A stretch of 64,000 nt of DNA from Cucumis sativus (taxonomy: Eukaryota > Streptophyta > Magnoliopsida > Cucurbitales > Cucurbitaceae), in NCBI RefSeq assembly GCF_000004075.3, contig NC_026659.2, positions 4,526,001 to 4,590,000 on the forward strand, read 5' to 3'. Shown here piece after piece: positions 37,313 to 48,283 of this stretch; the stretch's first letter is position 1; each line of letters starts with the position of its first letter. The position numbers and the translations under genes are program-made. The notes below the pieces were generated by a model. That model was not told the DNA's origin. It made no database searches and worked only from the letters and a program-made list of their open reading frames with translations.

Positions 37313-38564
37313 GATAATTTGTGTTTCAAATCTAAATTATTTTAGTTTGGATTATAACCATACCTGCGTTTGTGATTTGTGAATTATTTTAATTTGAAAA
37401 ATAAATTAAATAGTAAACATCATACCAAATAACAAAAAGAAAGTAATGAATGTTTACTATAATTAATTTAGGTTTTTAAATAATATTTTATGTAGCTGTG
37501 GTTATTATAGTCTTGCATAACTTTCGTCTGGAAAGGAAAGATTTAAAAATTCCCAGTTTATGAATTACTACCTACGATAGTCTTGTCAATGAAATTAGGA
37601 CTTTGTTTATGAATTTAAACCGAGGCTCAAGCGCATGAATGTACAAAACAAATAAACAAAGAGAAATTGATTTATTTTCATTGGATTATGATCCAAGTCA
37701 AATTGATTTATAGACCGTTTAGAACAATTAAATTTGGGAATTAGAAAAGGTTCATCTTAAAATCTCAATACCTAAACAGAAACATGGCTGAAAGGATTAT
37801 TAAAAGTATAATTTGGTTACAAATAAAAATAACAACACTGTTTGATTTGATTTGATTTATCAGCTTTTTAATGTCTCGTAACTTTCCAGCATATGAACAG
37901 TAAATATTATATTTTGTGCAGATTCTCCTTCCTTCCTTTACTAATTTCCAATATATGATCGGCCAAAAGAAGTGTTTTATAAATTATAATATCTATTAGC
38001 ACTGGGTTGAGTGCTCATCCTCGATCTCTCAATACGAGCAGAAAGGCAATTATGCGGTGCCAAATACAGTCCAATTGAAACTTTCATTATAGCAGGAAGT
38101 TCAATGCCTTAAGTTAGTAAGATGTGACCTGCAAGAGTTTAAGAATGACAATTGATTATTTTATTCTGAAGCCACAGTTAAGTACTACTTAATAAATTGA
38201 TCTAGGACATCCATTATACAATTTTCATGTAAGATAATTAGAGTAATCCTTGAGCCAAATGTGTAAATGAGTTTCAAAGGGAAGGTTAACCTCAGCCTCG
38301 TCTCCCCTCAGGTCAAGGGTGAAGAACTCATTTGGGCTCTCAGCCCATACTAATTTTTTTAGAGGCTCAAATAAATCACAATATGTCTCATTCATCAAAT
38401 GTGAAAAATCAGTCTGTCCCCATCCTAAGAAGGTCAATATGGATTTGCAACAAAAACTCTCCTCTTCTCATGCTTAATCGAGCCCTAAGGAGTGATTTTT
38501 TGGTTTGAGTTTCACACTTTTGTTAGTTCGAATAAAATTTGAACACCATACAATTTATTGAGTA
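37313..38564. other. Intergenic, no gene seen
   Basis: AT-rich DNA. The minus-strand frame at 38225-38437 (MTFLGWGQTDFSHLMNE..) has ordinary amino-acid composition but no domain I know and no supporting splice sites. Confidence 0.45.
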
Positions 38565-38822
38565 GATGTAATTGATGATCATTTGAAGAATAATAACTAA
38601 AAATATAGTAACATTCTAAAAAAATTACAAATATAGCAAAATTATCGTTGATAAACTTGTATCGACAATAGACTCGTATTATCACTTGTAGACCAATATG
38701 GTGTATCGGTGATAGACTTCTATTATTGATTGAATTTGACAAATTTTTCTATATTTATAATTTTTAAAATTTTAATATATATTTAATTGTTTTAAATTTA
38801 ATTGCTAAATTTGCAACTATCA
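38565..38822 (-). repeat. MITE-like dispersed repeat, copy 2 (reversed)
   Basis: On the minus strand it starts GTTGCAAATTTAGCAATTAA, continues with the TCTATCACCGATA-type dyads and ends TTAGTTATTATTCTTCAAAT, in the same order as the copy at 4567-4823. The dyads are more diverged than in copy 1. Confidence 0.65.
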
Positions 38823-39170
38823 AACCCATCAATTCTTTTGACTTAGAAAAAGAAGTAAGTAATTTAGTTATAAAAAATTAGTAAATAAACAAAAACTTTG
38901 TTGTTTCCATGCTAATATTGCAACATTCAAGTATGTAATAAATAATTTATGGAAAAACTACCCACTGGAGCTGCCTCGAAAACAAAAAGGTAATCAATGA
39001 TGATTATGGAATAAATATTTTTTTTTCTTGGCGACTGAAAAGAACAAAATGCATTAAAAATTTCACGAACAAGGTGGCCATTCAAATCGTCATCCCCAAA
39101 ACACTACTTATATATCCAATTCCCTCGTAACCTTTTTGAAAGTCGCTGCTGGCATATACATACATCAACT

Positions 39171-39884
39171 ATGGCCCAACCATCCACTATGAGATTGAAG
39201 CTTTTGATTGACAGAAAAGAACGAAGAGTTCTTTTTGGTGAAGCAGACAAGAACTTCGTAGACTTTCTTTTCAATCTACTCTCTCTTCTCCTGCTTGGGA
39301 CTGTCATAAGGGTTCTCAAAAACCAAACCATGGTAGGAAGCTTAGGAAATGTGTAGGAGAGGGTACAAACCTTGAGTGATGAATATATGCTGGCAGGCCA
39401 AAATAAAGATGTACTTTTGAAGCCTAAAGCCTCCATTTGATGTTCGATGTCCATCCTTTTGCCTGACATTGTTTCTAATTCCTCAACTACTGCAAAAACA
39501 TTATTTGTATGCACAAATACGTATGCTAAATGTCTGTACTCGGTTTCGCATGGTGTTAATGCGATTTGTCCCTCTTGTAATTGCTACATGAACAAAGTGG
39601 GTACGTATGTGAAGCCAGACAGTCACAGTGACGAAAGTGAAAGTGAAAGAAAAAGAGAAGGTACTAAAAGCGAAAGTGAAAGCGAGAGTGAAAGTAAAAG
39701 TGCAACAATACGACAGCCAAGTAGTGGGAAAGATGTTTCGGGGTTCGTCAAACACAAAAGTGTGGTGAGCTACATGGTTATGGATGATTCGAGTGTGAGG
39801 TCCATGTCCACCATTTCAGGCATTACTCTCTTGAACAAGTTTGATATCAAAGATTTGGGTGCTTTGTCGAACCTCCCTTGGTAA
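39171..39884 (+). pseudogene. DUF674 family gene (locus 8), two stops, 3' end lost
   Basis: Exon 1 reads MAQPSTMRLKLLIDRK, RVLFGEADKNFVDFLFNLL, then meets TAG at 39354-39356 (where sisters have a Tyr codon, NVYE) and TGA at 39438-39440 (sister: Tyr, KASIYC); the frame is otherwise kept to 39884. After the cysteine part (CLYS..CPSC) there is an acidic/Ser repeat (DESESERKREG, SESESESESKS) not present in the sisters, then YMVMDDSSVRSMS and ITLLNKFDIKDLGAL. The homology stops abruptly before the EEK block and is followed by SNLPW and a stop that come from a dispersed repeat. No exon 2 is found downstream to 43.2 kb. Closest relative: locus 2 at 21989. Confidence 0.82.
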
Positions 39885-40080
39885 AACAATAAATCTTTCA
39901 AAATATCTTCCTAATAATATGATATTGTTCATCATGAAAACACATCTTTTATGGCTTCACTTTTATACCACCTAAAAGACCTCATACCAACAATGAAGTT
40001 AGTTGTTTTGCCCTTCACTTGTACACCTAGAATCGTTTCATTTATCTAATTAACGTGAAATTTCGGTCACATTCCAACCT
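39868..40080 (+). repeat. Dispersed repeat (ATATGATATTGTTCA family), copy 1
   Basis: Contains AATATGATATTGTTCA, ATGGCTTCACTTTTATACCA, AAAAGACCTCATACCAA and AACGTGAAATTTCGGTC in this order. The copy at about 40775-40925 has the same words in the same order. It resembles a repeat common in dicot intergenic DNA (from memory: GATATTGTCC..GGCTTTGCTTT..AAAAGGCCTCATACCA..ACGTGGGA). Its left edge coincides with the point where DUF674 locus 8 breaks off. Confidence 0.6.
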
Positions 40081-40649
40081 TATTACTAAGCCAAATCTAG
40101 ACCATATTTTTTTCATTTAAATATTAATTTTACAAAAGTCTTGATCATTGAATATTTGTAATAGTTCAACAACTTTAAATTACATTTAAAAAGAAAAGAG
40201 AAAAACCACAATGTAAACTATATACATTTTCTAAGCAAAATTTACAAAATCCTGATTCATTTAATATTAAATGAAGGGTAGTCCTTTTATATATGAAACG
40301 TGAGAAATAACCTAAGTTTCAAGAGATAGAACTCAGGTTAACACCACTAAACCAAATTCATTTTAGTAAAGAAAAAATCGTTATCAACTTCTAACATCCA
40401 TTTATGTATAGCTAATTGTTCCAATCTTTTATTAAAAAATTGCAAGAATTACTGTTGAAATGTAGTGGTATCTGTAATTAAGTTCCTCCTAGAATAAGAA
40501 ATTTTTTAAAAAAATAGTTGGATTAAATTAGTGAATAGAAATATAATTAAATTTACCTTAATCTATTCAGTTTAAAAACACAGTGTTAACCAAAGCTATA
40601 TAAAGTAAATAGCACAACAAAGACAGAAAAAATCTGTTGGTAATGGTAG

Positions 40650-40935
40650 CATATATACTATGCAATTTGGGTTTACACCCTCATGATTTTGCTTTTGGTA
40701 TCATTCCAAAAGACCTTGTACCAATAGAGAGGTAGTTATCCTGATTGAGGCACCTCTTTGATACCACTTGTTAGAACAACAAACCTTACAAATATCTTCA
40801 TAATGGTATGATATTGTTCACTTTTAGTATTCACTCTCATGGTTTTGCTTTTGGTACCATTCCAAAAGACCTCAAACCAAGATCATCCATTTTTCTAACC
40901 TACGTGGGACTTTGGTCGAATTCACATGTTGTGTG
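40650..40935 (+). repeat. Dispersed repeat (ATATGATATTGTTCA family), copy 2, internally doubled
   Basis: CATGATTTTGCTTTTGGTA and CATTCCAAAAGACCT occur at about 40682-40720 and again at about 40839-40875, with GGTATGATATTGTTCACTTT between and CTACGTGGGACTTTGGTCGA at the right end. Same family as 39868-40080, here with about 160 bp doubled. Confidence 0.6.
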
Positions 40936-41739
40936 GTGCATACACATTAAGGTCAAATCTTAAATCTGTTTTGAGTGTTATCCCAACTTGCTTTTGTTTG
41001 CATTTGAGAAGGATAAGTGGGAGTACATCTTTAACCCTTTTTTTCTCTTTTCCGTTCTTAAAACTTGGCTTATTATTGATGTTTAATTCGATGATGAAGT
41101 TTTCTCCTCTAATATATCCTTCGCATGCTCACTTGGTTAGCAGAAGGCAGGGAAATGTATAACGTTACATTGACTGTATTGAAGTCTCTGGTTTCTTTAT
41201 CTATGTATGTGTGGGGGTGTCTATTCCTTTACTAAATTAGGTGTATCTGTACTCTTGCTCCATCCCATTGTCATGTAGACGTGTGGGATACATTTTTTCC
41301 TAACAAAGTAAAACTTGTTTTGGTCCCATTATAATTTTTGTTTACAAATTTCCAGATATGTATTTTTCTAAATCCTATGGGTATGCAGAATGTAAATGCA
41401 GTTTCTGAGAATGGAATTAAGTGTTGGACTTTGTACTCTTCATGAAACGTTTGTTGCATTAGTTCGGTAGATTGAGATTTTAATAAACATATATTGGAGA
41501 TCATTAAAACTTTCAAATAATCAATTTTTCATCTTAACAATTCTAGAAAATTGAACTTCCAAAATTTGTAGGTTCTTTCCTCAAATTTTTTATAAAAATA
41601 ATAAGTTAGAATAAAAATAATTACAAAAGATATAATTTAAAGAACTCTTAAATTCTTGAATTAATGGAAGATATTAGGTAAACAATCCATATCATTTAAA
41701 GAACTAAATGGATTAATGAGCATAAACAAATACATTAAC

Positions 41740-42326
41740 ATTAATGATCATAGCATATATCTGTCACTTAATACTTGTTGGAAATTATTCAATGCAGCAG
41801 CAGGGGCTTATATATTAGGCAAAAGTTTCGGTTTTTTTGTGATTATATCTGATATACTTTGATTTGGTTGGTTGCATATATGATTCGTTTAAGGTAACTA
41901 CACTACACTCTTGTACAGATTTCCTAATTAAGCTTCCCACCATGTGTTGTGCTTTGGTTATGAACGGCACAGTTTAAATATGATCATCCCATGAACTGAT
42001 TGATTCTTGAGAAGTGTGAGTTTTCATTTTCCAAAAAAACTTTAGTTTATTTTCTCTTTTCCCACTACTGATCCTTTGGTTATGAACCGTACAGTTTGAA
42101 TATGATCATCTCATGAACTGATTGATTCTTGAGATGTGTGAGTTTTCATTTTCCAAAAAAAAAAAAAGTGTAATTTATTTTCTCTTTTCCCATTACTGAT
42201 CCTTTGGTTATGAACCGTACAGTTTGAATATGATCATCTCATGAACTGATTGATTCTTGAGAAGTTTGAGTTTTCATTTTCTAAGAAAAAAGTTCAATTT
42301 ATTTTCTCTTTTCCTATTACTCTTTC
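41740..42326 (+). repeat. Segmental duplicate with a 122-128-bp unit in three tandem copies
   Basis: Begins AATGATCATAGCATATATCT and GCAGCAGCAGG, then has three tandem copies of a unit that starts CTTTGGTTATGAAC and contains TGATCATC(T/C)CATGAACTG and TTTATTTTCTCTTTTCC; units start at about 41951, 42073 and 42201. The same flank plus a single unit lies at 45136-45420, so the block was duplicated around DUF674 locus 9 and the unit amplified on one side only. Confidence 0.85.
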
Positions 42327-43149
42327 CTTCCCTCAACCCAACTTAAATTTTGTAATTTGTTCTATTTTAATTTAGTTTTTCAACTTTTAAACAACAATTT
42401 GTTTTTGGAAAACTTAGATCTATATCAAAATATCTATAAAAATATCATAATTTAAAGAGTATATATCAAAATATTTGTAATTTTATAGTTTGATTTGAAT
42501 AACCAATTTGTTTTTCTATTCTTCCATGGTAACACTCCACCTTTGATAAAATATTGTAATTTTATTTTTCTGTTTTTTCGATGATAAGATTTGATAAAAT
42601 CTATATTTCTTCAAATAATTTTATTAACCTTTCATAAGAAGTAGAATTTTTTCTTTTGAAAATTTTCAAAAGATCTTTTAATGTATATATATATTTTTCA
42701 AAGATTTTTCTTAAACATTCCATAAATGTATATTTTTTTCGAATATCATTTTTTATAGCATGAAATAAAAGATGGTCAATATAGCTCAATTGTCTGTGTA
42801 GTAAATAAGAGTACGTACGTGCAAAAGAATTTTTTTTATCTATATAATAGATTTTAAAATTAGTTATCTTCAAACCTAAAAAAATTTCAAACAAATCGTT
42901 CACTACATTAACGATAGGAGCTATTTTTTAACTTTTTTTTAAATCATTTGTAACGAGAAATTAAGAGTTTTATTTAATAACATGGATGGAGATATTTTTG
43001 AAGTCTTTTGTAAGTGTAGTACTTACGTTCAAAATTATTTTTTAAACAAAGTAACGTCATTTTGCACAAAAAAAATATATTAGACAATTTGATAATTTAA
43101 CCAAAATATTATATTTGTTTGAGAACATGCATGGGCAAGGTCAAGATCA

Positions 43150-43157
43150 CTATAAAA
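43150..43157 (+). promoter_or_regulatory. TATA box of DUF674 locus 9
   Basis: CTATAAAA 48 bases upstream of the ATG at 43205. Transcription would begin near 43180, leaving a leader of about 25 bases. Position and sequence fit a plant TATA box; not shown experimentally here. Confidence 0.45.
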
Positions 43158-43204
43158 TCAAATGTCCAATGACAAAGTAGCTGAGCATTTAAAAGTTGAA
43201 AAGA

Positions 43205-44215
43205 ATGGCTCGAAGGGTTGTGAGTATGAAGCTTCTAATAGACAAGAAAGGGCAAAGAGTTGTATATGGCGAAGCAGATAAAACATTTGTGGACTTCCTT
43301 TTCCATCAACTTTCCCTTCCACTTGTAACTGTTTGTAAGCTCCTCAAACAACAAGGCATGATAGGCAGTTTGGGAAATCTGCGTCAAAGTGTTGAAAGTT
43401 TGAACCAAACTTATTTGCAACCAAACAATAACGCAAAAACTCTTTTGAATCCCAAAGTTGTGTCAGTTTGTGATTCAACTTTGTCCCTGCCTTATTCTGA
43501 TCCCCCAGATTTACCTAAAGTTTACATGTGTAGTCGTAATAATGGGAGTAGTAGTCCTGACTGTTATGGCTGTCGTACCTCTTGTGAGTACTACATTTCG
43601 ACTAACCCTTACGCAATTTGTCCAAATTGTAATAAGTACATGAACCTAGAGGCAACTTATGTTAAGCCTCCGCCAGGTGGAAGCTGTAAGTCAGTTAGTA
43701 CATTTGGTACTGATAATAAAGAAGAGGGAGGGTATGTGAAGGACGTGGTTACTTATATGGTTAAGGATGATTTGAGTGTTAAACCAATGTCCACTATCTC
43801 TACCATTACTCTCTTGAACAACTTCAATATAAAAAATGTGAATGCTTTGGAAGAGAAACTCGTCACTTTGACCGCCAATCAGGTACTTCTGTCTAGATTT
43901 ACATTTTTTTTTTCTTTTTTGAACCATGTACTAGAGAAAAGGAGAACCCGACCCCTAAGTGAAGGAAAATTGTTCATTGCCATATGAAGAAAGTATAACT
44001 TTGATGATTTTCATTTTGTATATTTTTGTCCAAACCTACGAAACATAGAATCAAATTTCATCAATTTTTATAGAGAACTTGAATTTATTATGAAATGTTT
44101 ATGACTAGGCTTGTAATTTATTTATTTGTGTTTTGTTGGTTTAATTTGGTAGGGAGTGAAGCTGCTGAAGGCTTCTCTACAATCCAACACTGTCCTCACT
44201 GATGTCTTCCTTTGA
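43205..44215 (+). CDS. DUF674 family protein (locus 9, intact)
   Basis: Exon 1 43205-43882 and exon 2 44153-44215 (phase 0; CAG|GTACTT .. TTTGGTAG|GGA), 246 residues, function unknown. Exon 1: MARRVVSMKLLIDKK, RVVYGEADKTFVDFLFHQL, SLPLVTVCKLLK, GNLRQSVESLNQTYLQ, a cysteine-rich insert (CSRNNG..CYGCRTSCEYY..CPNC), YMVKDDLSVKPM (Lys where sisters have Met-Asp-Asp spacing MVMDD), ALEEKLVTLTANQ. Exon 2 is only the conserved block GVKLLKASLQSNTVLTDVFL with the stop immediately after it; it has no private tail, unlike the other copies. FGEAD/LLSLPLG subfamily, nearest to locus 5. The ATG at 43205 is chosen; an upstream in-frame extension has no ATG. Confidence 0.88.
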
Positions 44216-45135
44216 TAAACAAGATGCTCCCTCTAATTATTTTAGAACCAACGTTAAAAGTTCTTTATTATATGTTTTGTTTGTAAGTTTGATGAATGTA
44301 TCAGACAATGGATAGTATCTAGTATAAACATTCCTTTTGATTACTAACTATGTAAATCTGTTTTTGTTATATATATATATATATGGATTGGAATGTTTTA
44401 ACTTCTAAGTTCAAACAAATTCAGTTTGGGTGATGTAGTTAATCTTCAAATATAATTATATTTAACTTTCTTTGTTATTTACTAATCCTCCCCCCAGCTT
44501 TACCAAAAGATTACATATATAGTCTTCTTTTAATATATATATATAATTCAACTTATGATATTGGTTATTTATAATTAAAGTATATTGATGATTATAAATA
44601 GCTAACTATAACTAAAAAGAAATGATAATCCTTAGGTGCACTTCTCTCGAAACACCAATCTTTCAGATATTTTTGCTTATCACTCACTTGAACAAGCATT
44701 TAAAAATTTTAATATTAATTGACTACTTCTATTAGCAATAAGAGAAATTCTACCCACTTTAAAAATCAACATGATTCGTTTTAAGAAAACAAATTGACTA
44801 CTGATATAATGGAAGTTTGACTCAACTGGAAGCAGGCCAAAATAACACTTTTGAATCAATCTATGTACGCACTAAATTTAAAGCAAGTTCAATCCATAGC
44901 CACCAAAATAGAGATATAAAGAAAGTCATTTTCCAATTAGTCACCATTACATTTTCCGATTTAATTTTCTTGAGATGTTTTGTAAAAGTTATTTTGGTTT
45001 CTAAACCACACCTTTAAAGCCTAAGAACACCAAAATTAAAAAATTGAACCCTCACAGACGGACCAGACATTTGAATACTCATCCCACCAAAAGCATTTGA
45101 AAATTTTACTTTAGTAGAACTACTACTAGAAACAT
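44216..45135. other. Intergenic; a weak DUF674-like scrap near 44820
   Basis: Mostly AT-rich DNA with TA runs at about 44370-44385 and 44534-44546. At 44828-44856 GGAAGCAGGCCAAAATAA..TTTTGAA recalls the GGCCAAAATAAAGATGTACTTTTGAAG part of locus 8, and CTTTAAAGCCTAAGAAC follows at about 45010; this may be a tiny remnant but is too short to call. Confidence 0.3.
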
Positions 45136-45420
45136 AATGATCATAGCATATATCTGTCACTTAATAGTTGTACGAAATTATTTAATGCAGCAGCAGGACT
45201 GATATAGGGCATACGTTTGATTGAAGAATTGATAAGGTTTCTATACTACACTTTTGTAGAGATTTCCTAAGCTTCCCACCATGTGTTGTCCTTTGGTTAT
45301 TTTGAACCGTACAGTTTGAATATGATCATCTCATGAACTGAATGATTCTTGAGAAGTGTGAGATTTCATTTTTTTAAAAAAAAAGTTTAATTTATTTTCT
45401 CTTTTCCCATTACTCTTCTT
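45136..45420 (+). repeat. Segmental duplicate, single-unit copy
   Basis: Same order as 41740-42326: AATGATCATAGCATATATCT, GCAGCAGCAGGA, CTTCCCACCATGTGTTGT, then one copy of the unit (TGATCATCTCATGAACTG .. TTTATTTTCTCTTTTCCCA). It lies on the other side of DUF674 locus 9. Confidence 0.8.
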
Positions 45421-46299
45421 CAAAGTTATAGATCCCCTAAATCTTGTGTCTGAATCTTGGAACCAGTCTATGTATCAACTCTTCAACAACACATTTTCTC
45501 TATTTTTTCTCATTCTCATCATTCCGTACAGTTACAAGTTATTGATAATGTTACTCTTCTTAATCTCTTTCTATCATTTTTTATTACAGTTTTTTTCTTA
45601 TTCATTTCTCTCACTAAGAAGTAATAAAAACAAAGACATTTCTTTTTATATCTAAAATGAAATGCAACATCACCAATCTGTTAATCAATTAACCCAAAAT
45701 TAACAACGGATAAATTATATTACACTGTTCTTTAGAAAACTATTTATAGACAAAATGTTCATGTAAACATAAAACAAAAAATAGTAAAAGAAAAAGAAAC
45801 TCAAATACACTTTTTCGAAATCAATGTTTTTAATATTTTCCACCTTCATTATTCTGTTCTCGTCCTTCGTTTTCCTCTTCATCTCCTCTCCTCTCTTCTC
45901 TCCAACATCAAATTAAGAAAGTGTTTTCTCAATACAAGGTTGTTGTGTGGAGCGTATGAATGAACATGAGCCTCAAACTAAACTAAGTACGTCCTATCGA
46001 ATGCAAAGTTTTATTATAAAATCACACACAGAAAAAGACCATTGACTATCATCTTCCTCTCAAGAAATCCAACATTTTTGAAAGCTTAAGAGCAAAACAA
46101 ATCCCTTTGCTGTGTCTTCCTTCGTTACTTCGTGTGTTTGTTTAGCATAAACCTTCTTAGATTATATGGAGATGGAAGAGAGAGTAGAGAGAGGAGATGA
46201 AGATAGGAAGAAAGGGCAGACAAAGGACAACCATTTTTTTATTAAAAGAAGTCTCTTGAGTTCATAATATATTTTGATTTAAAACTAATCTAAATCATA

Positions 46300-46570
46300 C
46301 TAGGAAAAGTCTTATATTAGTTTGTGTTTAGATTGAAGAGTGTTATAGTTTTAATTATGATAGTCTGCCTTTAAAAACAAAAAGTATTATAATATATGTT
46401 ATGATAGTCTGCATTTGGAGTACAAACTATCATAATATGTGATGTGATAAACATTGTTTGAGGAGTAGACGATTACAAACTAGTTTTTCACTCAGTTTTT
46501 TAACTAGATGTAATAAACAATTTTCATAAATTGATTTTATTAAATAATTTTGATTATGATATTTATTTAA
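46300..46570 (+). repeat. TTATAATA-rich dispersed repeat, long copy 2
   Basis: AGTGTTATAGTTTTAATTAT, TATAATATATGTTATGATAG, GGAGTACAAACTATCATAAT and then AATTGATTTTATTAAATAAT and GATTATGATATTTA follow the order seen at 15520-15920. Confidence 0.5.
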
Positions 46571-47596
46571 TAAATTTAACATTAATCATGATGTTTCATC
46601 ATTTTTTTTTGCATTTATATTTTGTACATCAAATTAAACAAGCTTCAAATTACAACATTTCCATTTCCACTAATCTTTTTGTCCATGCATATATATTTGA
46701 CATGAAATGCAACATTTTTCTTAAAAGCATTTTCACCTATCTTAATTACAACATTCATTTCATAAATTAAAACTACTATTATTAAAACGTTATTTTCACT
46801 ACATTTTTTTTCATGCATATATATATGATACATCAAATGAAAAAATCTTTTTAATTACTATACTCATATGATAAATAAGGTTTTGGACTTCTTTTTGCAC
46901 TAATTATTTTTTTCATACATGCATATATATTTTTCATTAAAATACAAAATTTTGCTTCAAATTAAATTTTTTAATCTTCTTAATTACAACACTCATTTCG
47001 TTAGTTTTCACTAATTTATTTTATTTTTGGAGTACGCATGTAAGGGAAAACATATAATTACAGACTAATATTATTAAAATTATTATACTATAACAAATAA
47101 ATAAAAAAAGGGAATCTAAAGAGAAAAGTTAATGAACAATGTTTAAAATCAATGAACATATAATTACATTTATATAAAAAAGTGTCTTTTACAGTAACGT
47201 ATAGTTAATCCAAACAAACAGTTCCCCAAGTTAGGTAAAATTTGAGAAAACCCTAATTTTAGTTTTATATATAGAAGATTTAAACTCTGACCTAATTGTT
47301 TCAATCCCACCCCTTTACCTCAATTTTTTTACAAAAAACAACCCAGTTATCCAAAAAAAAAAAGAAAAACCCAGACGCCCATTAGATATTGAAACATAGT
47401 TCAAAGTAGAAACAACTAAATCCTAAACCTAGGAAGTAACAAGTATTTTACCCAAAAACATGAATAAAGGGATAAAGAAAAGCTTGTTAAAAGAGAAAAC
47501 ATCTCTGTTAGATGGATTGATAAAATTGCTAGTGTATATATGTGTGTGTGTTTGTTAATTCAACCCATCATCATAACACACAAAATAAAAAAAATA
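46571..47596. other. Intergenic, no gene seen
   Basis: AT-rich DNA with repeated CATGCATATATAT words (46685, 46813, 46918) spaced by about 110-130 bases, which suggests old tandem units. A TGTGTG/TATATA stretch lies at about 47533-47552. No gene recognised. Confidence 0.4.
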
Positions 47597-48283
47597 CTAA
47601 ACGACTTGGGACATTATTTTTGAAGAAACATAAACAAAAAACAACATAATGAAGAAGCACTTAAGCGGATAAGGCAAATTAGCCTTAAAAGTGGGCGGCA
47701 GAGACTTCTTCTTAAGAAAGACATCGGTAAGAACTGTGGTTGAGTTAACAGATCTCTTCAACAACTCCACAGCCTACAAACCAAATAATTTAAATTAATG
47801 GGTTAGAGTGAGTTTCATATTTAAAATGAAATTTGATATCTCGGTGCACAAATTAAGGTGTTGAATCACTATCAGGAACCAAAAATCGCGTTATCAAAAA
47901 TACCAGATCAACCATATTTTAAATAACTATTAGCAGACCAAAACCTTAATTAATCATATAGCCCAGATGATTTCATAATAAGTTTTTGGAAGTATATCGG
48001 GTCTTCAAACAAGGCAGTAGCTTTACGAAGAAAAAAAAAGGCATGAACAATATTACCTTATTGATATCTCCAAAGTAGAGATAGGAGACATGGGCTTGAC
48101 CGACATGTCGTCCATGATCACCATGGAAGTCAACAAACCCTTTTCAACAAGAGGAAGGTTAAGTATATGGAAAAGAAAAAGGGTGGAGTTCTTGTCAACA
48201 GCTTCACCAAAAAGAACTCTCTTTGACTTGGAGTCAACCAAAAGCTTTAATTTCACATCGGCAATTGCCAGTGATGAAGCCAT
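47597..48283 (-). pseudogene. DUF674 family gene (locus 10), large internal deletion
   Basis: Minus-strand exon 1 48057-48283 and exon 2 47597-47773. Exon 1 starts MASSLAIADVKLKLLVDSK and RVLFGEAVDK, then jumps from LNLPLVEKG directly to MVIMDDMSVKPMSPIS: the linker, the cysteine region and the LLNKFNI block are missing (about 130 codons). The last bases before the donor (AATAAG|GTAATA) correspond to the sisters' VNE end but are out of frame with the preceding part. Exon 2 is open: AVELLKRSVNSTTVLTDVF, KKKSLPPTFK and a hydrophobic tail, 58 codons. Leader CCCATTTTGAAAG just before the ATG is shared with loci 2 and 11. Confidence 0.78.

Noticed and set aside
44816-45030. Possible twelfth DUF674 scrap
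   Set aside because: Only two short words match and in the wrong context; too little to call.
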